Assembly: GCF_019352895.1 (NCBI RefSeq)
Contig: NZ_JAAAFX010000014.1
Coordinates: forward strand, 210,003-274,002
Direction of reading: 5' to 3'
DNA from: Variovorax boronicumulans
GTDB taxonomy: Bacteria > Pseudomonadota > Gammaproteobacteria > Burkholderiales > Burkholderiaceae_C
Length of the DNA stretch: 64,000 bases
A model generated the notes under the pieces. The model had not been told where the DNA came from, did no database searches, and saw only the letters and a program-made list of their open reading frames with translations. Below are positions 34,438 to 41,835 of this stretch, piece after piece. The stretch's first letter is position 1; each line of letters begins with the position of its first letter. A program made the translations under genes and the position numbers.

Positions 34438-35404
34438 AGATGGGCAGCACCGTCACCCACCAGCGCGTGCGCGTGAGCACCTGCACCGGCAGCGTGCTGG
34501 CCACCATCGACAGCACATAGTCGGTGTCGCGCAGCTGGAAGGCGCCGGAGATGCGCAGTTCGGCCACCTCGGGGCTGCAGTGCAGCAGCCCGGGCCGGTA
34601 GCGCGCCAGCTCGGCGCAGAAGTCGGCCAGCCGCATGTTCTCGGCATAGAGCACGCCCTGGGTCCAGGCCTGGCTCTCGGGCGACAGGGCCGTCAAGGGC
34701 GAGGCACCCTGGTGGCGCAGCAGCGTCTGCCGGCCGGCCGGCACCACCAGCGCGGGCGACGACGCGCCGCGCAAGGTGACTTCGACCGCGCCTTCGGTGA
34801 CGGCCAGGTGGATCTGCTGCTGCGTGTCTTCGCCGTCCTGCCGCACCGTGAAGCGCGTGCCCAGGGCACGCAGCCGGCCGAGTGCCGTCTCGACGACGAA
34901 GGGACGTGCATCGGACGCGGTCGCGACCTGGATCGCGCCCGCGCGCAGCCGCACCGTGCGTTGCCCGGCGTCGATGCGCACGTCGATCGCGCTGCCCGTG
35001 TCGAGCAGCACGCGGCTGCCGTCGGCCAGCTGCACTTCGCGGCGTTCGCCGGTGGCGGTGCGGTGGTCGGAGGTCAAGGCTTCCCAGGGCGCGAGCCGCC
35101 AGCCCAGCCAGGCGGCGGGCGCCGCGGTGGCGAGCAGCGCCAGGGTGCGCAACGCGGCGCGTCGGTTGCTGCGCGCCTGCCGCGCCAGCACCGGCACGCC
35201 GACGGCCGCGGGCACGGCGCCGAACTTCTGCGACAGGCGCTCGGCGCGCTGCCAGGCGCGCTCGTGCGCCGGGTCGGCATCGCGCCAGGCGGCGCAAGCC
35301 GCGTGATCGGCTTCGCGCGCGCGGCCGGAGTGCAGCCGCACCAGCCATCGGGCGGCTTCGCGCAGCACGGCGGCGTCGGGCGCGGGCGGCGGCAGGGCGC
35401 TCAT
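34436..35404 (-). CDS. FecR-type anti-sigma/sensor protein, module C
   Basis: A 322-residue FecR protein when started at ATG 35404 (MSALPPPAP), which overlaps the sigma stop as ATGA; an in-frame start 18 bases upstream would lie inside the sigma gene. The N-terminal domain reads AARWLVRLHSGRAREADHAACAAWRDADPAHERAW; the membrane helix is TLALLATAAPAAWLGW; the periplasmic FecR core is TGERREVQLADGSRVLLDT and LRALGTRFTVRQ. The end FCAELARYRPGLLHCSPEVAELRISG matches the other modules. Confidence 0.93.
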   Translation of the reverse strand: MSALPPPAPDAAVLREAARWLVRLHSGRAREADHAACAAWRDADPAHERAWQRAERLSQKFGAVPAAVGVPVLARQARSNRRAALRTLALLATAAPAAWLGWRLAPWEALTSDHRTATGERREVQLADGSRVLLDTGSAIDVRIDAGQRTVRLRAGAIQVATASDARPFVVETALGRLRALGTRFTVRQDGEDTQQQIHLAVTEGAVEVTLRGASSPALVVPAGRQTLLRHQGASPLTALSPESQAWTQGVLYAENMRLADFCAELARYRPGLLHCSPEVAELRISGAFQLRDTDYVLSMVASTLPVQVLTRTRWWVTVLPI

Positions 35405-35901
35405 TCCATGACCGCCAGGCAACGCTCGAAGCCCAGCGCCATGTAGCGCTTGACGGTGCGCTCGCTGATCGCCAGGCGCTCGGCGATCTGCGCATAGCCC
35501 AGCCCTTCGAGCTGCGACAGCACGAAGGCCTCGCGTGCCTTGGGCGCCAGGCCGTCGAGCATCGCGTCGATCTCGTCCAGCGTCTGCAGCAGCTGCAGCC
35601 GTTTCTCCGGCGACAGCGCCAGCGCCTCGGGCATCAGCGCGAGCGCCTCGAGGTAGGCGCGCTCCAGCGCCTGGCGACGCCAGTGTTCGCTGACCACGCC
35701 CTTGGCCAGCGTCGTCAGGTAGGCGCGCGGTTCGCGCAGCGTGGGCAGCGCCTGCGGCCGCAGCAGCACGCGCACGAAGGTGTCCTGCGCCAGGTCGGCC
35801 GCACTGTGCGCGCAGCCCAGGCGCCGGCGCAGCCAGCTGCTGAGCCAGCCGTGGTGCGCGGTGTAGAGGGCCTGCACGGTGAGGGTGTCGGCGGAAGACA
35901 T
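35401..35901 (-). CDS. FecI-type ECF sigma factor, module C
   Basis: A 166-residue sigma factor. Region 2 is HHGWLSSWLRRRLGCAHSAADLAQDTFVRVLL; region 4 is EGLGYAQIAERLAISERTVKRYMAL. The ATG at 35901 is chosen by alignment with the other five; a longer frame from 35928 would begin inside the Fur box. It is divergent from the module D sigma gene, and the two promoters share one operator region of about 100 bp. Confidence 0.92.
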   Translation of the reverse strand: MSSADTLTVQALYTAHHGWLSSWLRRRLGCAHSAADLAQDTFVRVLLRPQALPTLREPRAYLTTLAKGVVSEHWRRQALERAYLEALALMPEALALSPEKRLQLLQTLDEIDAMLDGLAPKAREAFVLSQLEGLGYAQIAERLAISERTVKRYMALGFERCLAVME

Positions 35902-35925
35902 GAGGAACGGGGCGATGCGCGAATG

Positions 35926-35955
35926 CAATTGAGAATTAATCTCATTTTATAATCA
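35926..35955. promoter_or_regulatory. Shared Fur-box divergent promoter, modules C and D
   Basis: The near-palindrome TGAGAATTAATCTCA (35930-35944) lies beside overlapping -10 hexamers: TATAAT on the plus strand (35948-35953, toward D) and TAAAAT on the minus strand (35949-35944, toward C). One Fur dimer array could silence both directions, and two polymerases could not occupy the site together. Confidence 0.7.
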
Positions 35956-36009
35956 TTGGTGTCCCGGCGCGCCGCGCAGGACCTTCCGCTCCCTTGTCCA
36001 AGTGTCGCC

Positions 36010-36525
36010 ATGCCTGCTGCCACCTCCGTCCACCGCTGTCACATCGACGCGCTCTACAGCGATCACCATCGCTGGCTGCAGGGCTGGCTGAGCCGCAAGC
36101 TGGGCAATGCCTTCGAGGCCGCGGACCTGGCGCAGGACACCTTCGTCCGCCTGTTGGGGGCCTCGTCGGCGCCGGCCGAGGGCGCGCTGCGCGAGCCGCG
36201 GGCCTACCTCGCGACCGTGGCGCGGCGCCTGCTGCTCAACCACCTGCGCCGCCGCGCGCTGGAGCAGTCCTACCTCGATGCGCTGGCGGTGCTGCCCGAG
36301 GCACAGGCGCCGTCGCCCGAGCAGCAACTGGTGATCCTGCAGGCCCTGCAGGAGATCGACGCGATGCTCGACGGCCTGCCGCCCAAGGTGCGCAGCGTGT
36401 TCATCCTGTCGCAGATCGATGGTCTGACCTACGCCGCGATCGCCGACGAGATGAAGATCAGCCTGCGCTCGGTCAAGCGCTACATGGCGCAGGCGATGAC
36501 CGAGTGCATCCTGCTCGCGGCATGA
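36010..36525 (+). CDS. FecI-type ECF sigma factor, module D
   Basis: A 171-residue sigma factor. Region 2 is SDHHRWLQGWLSRKLGNAF and DLAQDTFVRLLG; region 4 is TYAAIADEMKISLRSVKRYMAQ. The recognition helix (MKISLRSVKRY) differs from that in the other modules, which may give promoter selectivity. The ATG at 36010 (MPAATSVHR) fits the family; a GTG farther upstream is ignored. Its TGA overlaps the fecR ATG. Confidence 0.93.
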   Translation: MPAATSVHRCHIDALYSDHHRWLQGWLSRKLGNAFEAADLAQDTFVRLLGASSAPAEGALREPRAYLATVARRLLLNHLRRRALEQSYLDALAVLPEAQAPSPEQQLVILQALQEIDAMLDGLPPKVRSVFILSQIDGLTYAAIADEMKISLRSVKRYMAQAMTECILLAA

Positions 36526-37496
36526 GCGCCACGGCCTTCACTGACGCCGAAGTGCCGCTGTCGCGCCAGACGGCCGCGCAGGCCGCCGAATGGTTCGTGC
36601 TGCTGCATTCGGGCGAGGCCACCGCCGCCGAGCAGCGCGCCTTCGATGGCTGGCTGGCGCGCGCGCCCGAGCACGCACGCGCGTGGCAGCGCGCATTGCA
36701 GGTGAGCCAGCGCGCCGGCCATGTGCCGCCCGCGCTGGCGACCTCGACGCTGCAGCGCCCCCGCAGTCGGCGCGCGGCCGTGCGGGCGCTGATGCTGCTC
36801 ATGACCGCTGCGCCGGCCGGCTGGCTGGCCTGGCGTTCGGCGCCGCCGCAATGGACCGCCGCGCACGCCACCGCCACCGGCGAACAGCGCGACGTGCGGC
36901 TGCCCGACGGCACGCAGCTGCGGCTCGACACCGCGAGCGCCATCGACCTGGCCTACGACGCCACCCAGCGGCTGGTGCTGCTGCGCGCGGGCACGGTGCT
37001 GATCGAGACCGCGCGCGACCCGGCCGGCCGGCCCTTCCTCGTGCGCACCGCCGAGGGCACGGCGCGCGCCATCGGCACGCGCTTCGTGGTGCGGCAGGAA
37101 GCGCAGCGCAGCCATGTGGCGGTGCTGCAGGGCGCGGTCGAGCTCCGCACGCGCGAGGGTGGGGCGGTGCAACTGCTGCAGGCAAAGGAGCAGGCCGGCT
37201 TCGACGCCCTGCACATCGACGCGGTCGCGCCGGCCGATGCCGGCACCGGCCAGTGGGCGCGCGGCATCCTCGCGGTCGACGACATGCGGCTCGATGCCTT
37301 CATCGCCGAGGTGGCGCGCTACCGTCCGGGCCTGCTGCGCTGCGAGCCCGCGGTGGCCGGCCTGCGCATCACCGGCGCCTTCCAGCTCGCCGACACCGAC
37401 GCGATCCTGCAGAACGTGGCGCAGCTGTTGCCGGTGGAAGTGCGCTTTCGCACACGCTACTGGGTCACGCTCGCGGCGCCCGACACACGGCGCTGA
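36522..37496 (+). CDS. FecR-type anti-sigma/sensor protein, module D
   Basis: A 324-residue FecR protein. The sigma-binding domain is AAEWFVLLHSGEATAAEQRAFDGWLARAPEHARAW; the membrane helix is LMLLMTAAPAGWLAW; the periplasmic part includes TGEQRDVRLPDGTQLRLDT, ARAIGTRFVVRQE and the C-terminal FIAEVARYRPGLLRCEPAVAGLRITG. Its stop codon TGA forms the first bases of the proposed -35 element of receptor D. N-terminal similarity to module B suggests a duplication pair. Confidence 0.93.
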   Translation: MSATAFTDAEVPLSRQTAAQAAEWFVLLHSGEATAAEQRAFDGWLARAPEHARAWQRALQVSQRAGHVPPALATSTLQRPRSRRAAVRALMLLMTAAPAGWLAWRSAPPQWTAAHATATGEQRDVRLPDGTQLRLDTASAIDLAYDATQRLVLLRAGTVLIETARDPAGRPFLVRTAEGTARAIGTRFVVRQEAQRSHVAVLQGAVELRTREGGAVQLLQAKEQAGFDALHIDAVAPADAGTGQWARGILAVDDMRLDAFIAEVARYRPGLLRCEPAVAGLRITGAFQLADTDAILQNVAQLLPVEVRFRTRYWVTLAAPDTRR

Positions 37497-37522
37497 ATTT
37501 TTTTCGCGCCCCGCTGGCCCCT
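37494..37522 (+). promoter_or_regulatory. Candidate FecI-type promoter of receptor D
   Basis: TGAATT (37494-37499), 17 bases including the rest of a seven-T run, then GCCCCT (37517-37522) within TGGCCCCTTT. The spacing equals that at module C. The match to the -10 consensus is partial. Confidence 0.45.
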
Positions 37523-37595
37523 TTCTGCGGCCCGGCGTGTCCTGTTCGATGTGCTCTCTTCAACATCGACGGACGTGCTCCAAGGAACAACGAAC

Positions 37596-40094
37596 ATGGC
37601 TTCCCGCCCCGACCCCCGCTGCCGTGCAGCCGCTGGTCATTCCTCTTCTCCCCTGAAAAGCGCCTTGCGCGCCACCTGCATCGCCACCGGCCTGCTCGCC
37701 GCGATGGCCGCATCGCCCATCGCGCTGGCGCAGGCATCGGGCGCGGCGGCGGCGCGCAGCTTCCAGGTCCCCGCCGGCCCGCTGGCCACCGCGCTGGCCG
37801 GCTTCGCGGCCGATGCGGGCGTGAGCGTGAGCGCGCCGCCCGAGCTGGTGCGCGGCGTCGTCTCGCCCGGGCTCGACGGCAGCTTCGCCGTGTCCGATGG
37901 CCTGGCGCGGCTGCTCGCCGGCACCGGCCTCGAGGCCGTGCCCGGCGCACCGCGCACCTGGGTGCTGCGCCGCCGGGCCGCGGCCCCGGTGGCCGAGGCT
38001 GCGGGCGGCACGCTGAACGAAGTCCGTGTCACGGCCACCGCGATCAACGACGGCACCACCGAGGGCTCGGGCTCGTACGTCGCGGGCCCGTCCAGCACCG
38101 CCACGCGCCTGGCCCTGTCGTTGCGCGAGACGCCGCAGTCGGTCAGCGTCATCACGCGCCAGCAGATGGACGACCAGGGCCTGACCAACCTGCCCGAGAT
38201 CCTCGAGAAGACCGTGGGCGTGACCGTGGGGCGCAACGACAGCGAGCGCGCGACCTTCTATGCGCGCGGCTTCTCGGTCGAGAACTTCCAGTTCGACGGC
38301 GTGCCCAACACCATGGACAGCGCCAGCCAGTTCACCACTTCGCTGGCCGACAGCGCGATCTACGACCGCGTCGAGGTCGTCAAGGGCGCGACCGGCCTGT
38401 TGACCGGCGCCGGCAACCCCTCTGCCACCATCAACCTGGTGCGCAAGAAGCCGACCAGCGAGTTCGCCGGCAGCGTGTCGGCGGGCGTGGGGTCCTATGA
38501 CCGCTACCGCAGCGTCGGCGACTTCTCCGGCCCCTTGAACGAGAGCGGCAGCGTGCGCGGGCGCGTGGTGGCGGCGGTGCAGAACGCCAATTCCTATGTC
38601 GACCGCTACGGGCGCGACACGCGCAACCTCTACGGCATCGTCGAGGTCGACCTGGCGCCGCGCACGCTGCTGAGCCTGGGCGTCGACCACATGGAGACCC
38701 GCGCCAAGGGGGCCAGCTACGGCCACATCCCGCTGTTCTACAACGACGGCACGCAGACCCGCTTCCCGCGCAGCTTCAACCCGGCCGCGCGCTGGTCGTA
38801 CTGGAACAACGAGAGCACCAACGTCTTCGCCACGCTGAAGCACGACTTCGGCAACGGCTGGAAGCTCGACCTCGCGACCAGCTACCTGAAGCAGTCGCGC
38901 GACGTAGAGGTCGGCGCGGCCAGCTATGGGGCGATCGATCCGCTGACGGGCGTGGGCATCAGCCTGCTGTCGGCCAAGATCCCGACCACGGCGACCGTGC
39001 CCTCGCTGAACGCCGCGGTGTCGGGGCCGTTCGAGCTGTTCGGCCGGCAGCACGAGCTGTCCTTCGGCCTGGGCTGGTCGCGCCAGCGCCGCGAGGCACC
39101 GGGCTATTCGAGTGCCTTCGACCCCATTGCCAACTACCTGAACTGGCAGGGCGATGCGCCGCGGCCGGACTTCGTGCACCTGGAAGACCGCACCACCCGG
39201 ATCACCGAGAAGGGCGCCTTCGCGGCCGTGCGCCTGCGGCCCACGGATGCGCTGTCGGTGATCCTCGGCACGCGCGTGAGCTGGTACAGGCTGTTCGACG
39301 AGACCACGGGCCTCGACGGCAGCTACAGCGTGGCCGACAACCTCTCGGTCGATCGCAAGGTCATCCCCTATGCAGGCCTGGTCTACGACATCGACCGGCA
39401 GTTCTCGGTCTACGCGAGCTACACCGACATCTTCAATCCGCAGACCTACTACAAGGACGCGGCCGACCGCGCCCTGCCGGCGCTGACCGGCAAGAGCCTG
39501 GAGATCGGCATCAAGGGCGAACTGCTGGACCGGCGCCTGAACACCAGCTTCGCGCTGTTCCAGGTCAAGCAGCAGAACGCGGCCCAGTACGTGGGCGCGA
39601 GCCCCGTGACCGGCCTGGAGGTCTACCGCGCCATCGACGGGGTCACGACCCGCGGGCTGGAGGCCGAAGTCTCGGGCCAGATCACGCCCGACTGGAACAT
39701 CGCCGGCGGCTACACGCTGCGCCGCTCGACCATCCCGCCGCAGCCCGACGAGATCCTGAGCGCGGTCAACACCAACCAGCCCAAGCACCTGGTCAAGCTC
39801 AGCACCAGCTACCGACTGCCGGGCGACTGGCGCCGCCTGGTGCTGGGCGGCTCGCTCTCGTGGCAGAGCGAGACCTACTACCAGACCTCCGATGGCACCG
39901 GCTGGCGCGCGACGCAGCCCGCCTATGCGCTGGTGGGCCTGATGGCGCGCTACGAGTTCGACCGCCACCTGAGCCTGTCGCTCAACATCGGCAACCTGTT
40001 CGACAAGACCTACATGCCGGGCCTGGGCTCCTACGGCACGGGCGTCTATGGCGACCGGCGCAGCGCCTTGCTGAGCGCGACCTACAAGTTCTGA
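37596..40094 (+). CDS. TonB-dependent siderophore receptor with signalling domain, module D
   Basis: An 832-residue transducer. The signal peptide is about 24-47 (ALRATCIATGLLAAMA to IALAQA); STN is about 53-125 (SFQVPAGPLATALAGFAADAGVSVSAPPEL); the TonB-box-like segment is LNEVRVTATA; the plug starts at RETPQSVSVITRQQMDDQGL; the barrel ends LLSATYKF. It was started at ATG 37596 (MASRPDP), giving a normal leader. The TTEGSGSYVAGPSSTATRLALSLRETPQS linker is also found in receptor E, marking D and E as close paralogues. Confidence 0.94.
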   Translation: MASRPDPRCRAAAGHSSSPLKSALRATCIATGLLAAMAASPIALAQASGAAAARSFQVPAGPLATALAGFAADAGVSVSAPPELVRGVVSPGLDGSFAVSDGLARLLAGTGLEAVPGAPRTWVLRRRAAAPVAEAAGGTLNEVRVTATAINDGTTEGSGSYVAGPSSTATRLALSLRETPQSVSVITRQQMDDQGLTNLPEILEKTVGVTVGRNDSERATFYARGFSVENFQFDGVPNTMDSASQFTTSLADSAIYDRVEVVKGATGLLTGAGNPSATINLVRKKPTSEFAGSVSAGVGSYDRYRSVGDFSGPLNESGSVRGRVVAAVQNANSYVDRYGRDTRNLYGIVEVDLAPRTLLSLGVDHMETRAKGASYGHIPLFYNDGTQTRFPRSFNPAARWSYWNNESTNVFATLKHDFGNGWKLDLATSYLKQSRDVEVGAASYGAIDPLTGVGISLLSAKIPTTATVPSLNAAVSGPFELFGRQHELSFGLGWSRQRREAPGYSSAFDPIANYLNWQGDAPRPDFVHLEDRTTRITEKGAFAAVRLRPTDALSVILGTRVSWYRLFDETTGLDGSYSVADNLSVDRKVIPYAGLVYDIDRQFSVYASYTDIFNPQTYYKDAADRALPALTGKSLEIGIKGELLDRRLNTSFALFQVKQQNAAQYVGASPVTGLEVYRAIDGVTTRGLEAEVSGQITPDWNIAGGYTLRRSTIPPQPDEILSAVNTNQPKHLVKLSTSYRLPGDWRRLVLGGSLSWQSETYYQTSDGTGWRATQPAYALVGLMARYEFDRHLSLSLNIGNLFDKTYMPGLGSYGTGVYGDRRSALLSATYKF

Positions 40095-40131
40095 GCGCGG
40101 TCCGGCGGCGCGGGGAGGGCGGGTGACCTTT

Positions 40132-40163
40132 CATTACAATGAGAATAATTCTTATTTGTAATG
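40132..40163 (+). promoter_or_regulatory. Fur-box promoter of module E sigma gene
   Basis: A 32-base near-perfect palindrome: outer arms CATTACAA (40132-40139) and TTGTAATG (40156-40163) around AGAAT-A-ATTCT. The -10 TACAAT (40135-40140) is inside it. It is the most symmetrical of the operators in this locus. Confidence 0.78.
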
Positions 40164-40197
40164 GGCGGCCCGCCCTTTCTTTTTTCGCGCACCGCCC

Positions 40198-40719
40198 ATG
40201 TCCGCAGCCTCCGCCGCGTCCACCGACCCGACCGCCTTCCATCCGCTCGTCCAGGCCTTTTACGCCGACCACCACGGCTGGCTGCAGGGTTGGCTGCGCC
40301 GCAAGCTGGGCAACCCCTTCGATGCAGCGGACCTGGCACAGGACACCTTCGTGCGCGTGCTCGGCGCGCCCGGACTCGACCGGGTCGATGCGCCGCGCGC
40401 CTATCTCACGACGGTCGCGCGCAACCTGCTGATCAACCATGTGCGCCGGCGCGCCATCGAGCAGGCGTATCTCGATGCGCTGGCGCTGCTGCCCGAGCCG
40501 GTGGCGCCGCCGCCCGAAGTCAGGCTGATGGTGCTGGAGACGCTGGTCGAGATCGACCGCCGCCTGAGCGGCCTGCCGGTCCAGGCCAGGCAGGCCTTCC
40601 TGCTTGCGCAACTCGAGGGCCTCGGCCAGGCCGAGATCGCGGCCGAGCTGGGCATTTCGGTGTCGACGGTCAAGCGCCACCTGGCCAAGGCGGCGATGCG
40701 CTGCTTCTTTCCGGAATAG
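40198..40719 (+). CDS. FecI-type ECF sigma factor, module E
   Basis: A 173-residue sigma factor. Region 2 is DHHGWLQGWLRRKLGNPFDAA and DLAQDTFVRVL; region 4 is GLGQAEIAAELGISVSTVKRHLAK. The start at 40198 (MSAASAAS) lies 34 bases after the Fur palindrome. Unlike the other modules, its stop does not overlap fecR: a 5-base gap and a GTG start follow, so coupling is looser. Confidence 0.93.
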   Translation: MSAASAASTDPTAFHPLVQAFYADHHGWLQGWLRRKLGNPFDAADLAQDTFVRVLGAPGLDRVDAPRAYLTTVARNLLINHVRRRAIEQAYLDALALLPEPVAPPPEVRLMVLETLVEIDRRLSGLPVQARQAFLLAQLEGLGQAEIAAELGISVSTVKRHLAKAAMRCFFPE

Positions 40720-40724
40720 CGACC

Positions 40725-41717
40725 GTGCCCAGCCTCCACTTTCCCGGCGAGGCCGACCCGGTCGCGCCCGCCATCGCGCGCCAGGCCGTGCAATGGTGGA
40801 TCGAGTTGCGCTCCAGCGAGCTCGACATCGCGCGGCGTGCGCTGTGGGAGCGCTGGCGTGCAGCGGACCCCGCGCACGAAGCCGCCTGGCAGCGCATCGA
40901 ATCGGTCGGCGGCCGGCTGGCGGAGATCCCGTCGCCGCTGGCCAAGGCCGCGCTCACCGCCGCGCCCGCGTCGATGCAGCGCCGCCGCGGCATGCAGCTG
41001 CTGACGGCGCTGGTCGTCGGCGGTGGTGGTGCACTGGTCGCGAGCCGGTCGACCGCCTGGCATGCGTGGAACGCCGACCACGTGGCGGCCATCGGCGAGC
41101 GGCCGTCGCTGGCGCTGCCCGACGGCGGGCGGGTGGTGCTCAATTCCGGCAGCGCCATCAATGTGCGCTTCGACGCCGAACGCCGTGTGCTGCAGCTGGT
41201 GCGCGGCGAGATCCTGGTGCAGACCGCGCCCGACGCGCAGAAGCGGCCCTTCCTGGTCCAGACCGGCGCCGGTTCGGTGCGCGCCATCGGCACGCGCTTC
41301 ACGGTGCGGCTGCGCGACGACGCGGCGGTCGAGGTCGGCGTGCTGCAGGGCGCGGTCGAGCTGCGGCCCGTCGATGCGCCGGCTGACCTGCGCGTGCTGC
41401 AGGCGGGCGAGGCCGGTCGCTTCACGCGCGCGCGGACCGGGGACGCGACGCCGCTCGACGGCGATGCGAGTGCCTGGGCCGACGGCATGCTGGTGGTCTC
41501 GCACATGCGCCTCGACGACTTCCTGGCCGAACTCGGGCGGCACCGCCAGGGCCGGCTGGGCTGCGACCCCGCCATCGCCGGGCTGCAGGTCTCGGGCGCC
41601 TATCCGCTGGCCGACACCGACCGCGTGCTGGCCGCGCTGACCTCGGCGCTGCCGGTCGAAGTGCACACCTACACGCGCTTCTGGGTCAGCGTGAAGCCAC
41701 GCCGCACGCGTGGCTGA
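40725..41717 (+). CDS. FecR-type anti-sigma/sensor protein, module E (GTG start)
   Basis: A 330-residue FecR protein. It starts at GTG 40725, 5 bases after the sigma stop; no ATG exists before the conserved N-terminal domain (AVQWWIELRSSELDIARRALWERWRAADPAHEAAW). The membrane helix is LLTALVVGGGGALVA; the periplasmic domain has IGERPSLALPDGGRVVLNSG and VRAIGTRFTVRLR; the end is FLAELGRHRQGRLGCDPAIAGLQVSG. It resembles FecR of module A in the C-terminal YTRFWVSV strand. Confidence 0.92.
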   Translation: MPSLHFPGEADPVAPAIARQAVQWWIELRSSELDIARRALWERWRAADPAHEAAWQRIESVGGRLAEIPSPLAKAALTAAPASMQRRRGMQLLTALVVGGGGALVASRSTAWHAWNADHVAAIGERPSLALPDGGRVVLNSGSAINVRFDAERRVLQLVRGEILVQTAPDAQKRPFLVQTGAGSVRAIGTRFTVRLRDDAAVEVGVLQGAVELRPVDAPADLRVLQAGEAGRFTRARTGDATPLDGDASAWADGMLVVSHMRLDDFLAELGRHRQGRLGCDPAIAGLQVSGAYPLADTDRVLAALTSALPVEVHTYTRFWVSVKPRRTRG

Positions 41718-41835
41718 GCACGCATCGAAAAAAAGATGAGCTGATTCGCGGGGGATGGTTGTCAAGCAAGGGAAGGGCGCGGATGCCGCGACCTGCTTCT
41801 TCTTCCCGACTGTCCATTTCCTCGAAGGCGATCCC

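Noticed and set aside
41811..41821. TGTCCATTTCC as the FecI-type promoter of receptor E
   Set aside because: Only the -10 side is similar; there is no GAAAT-like -35 at 16-18 bp and it lies just 15 bases before the ATG.
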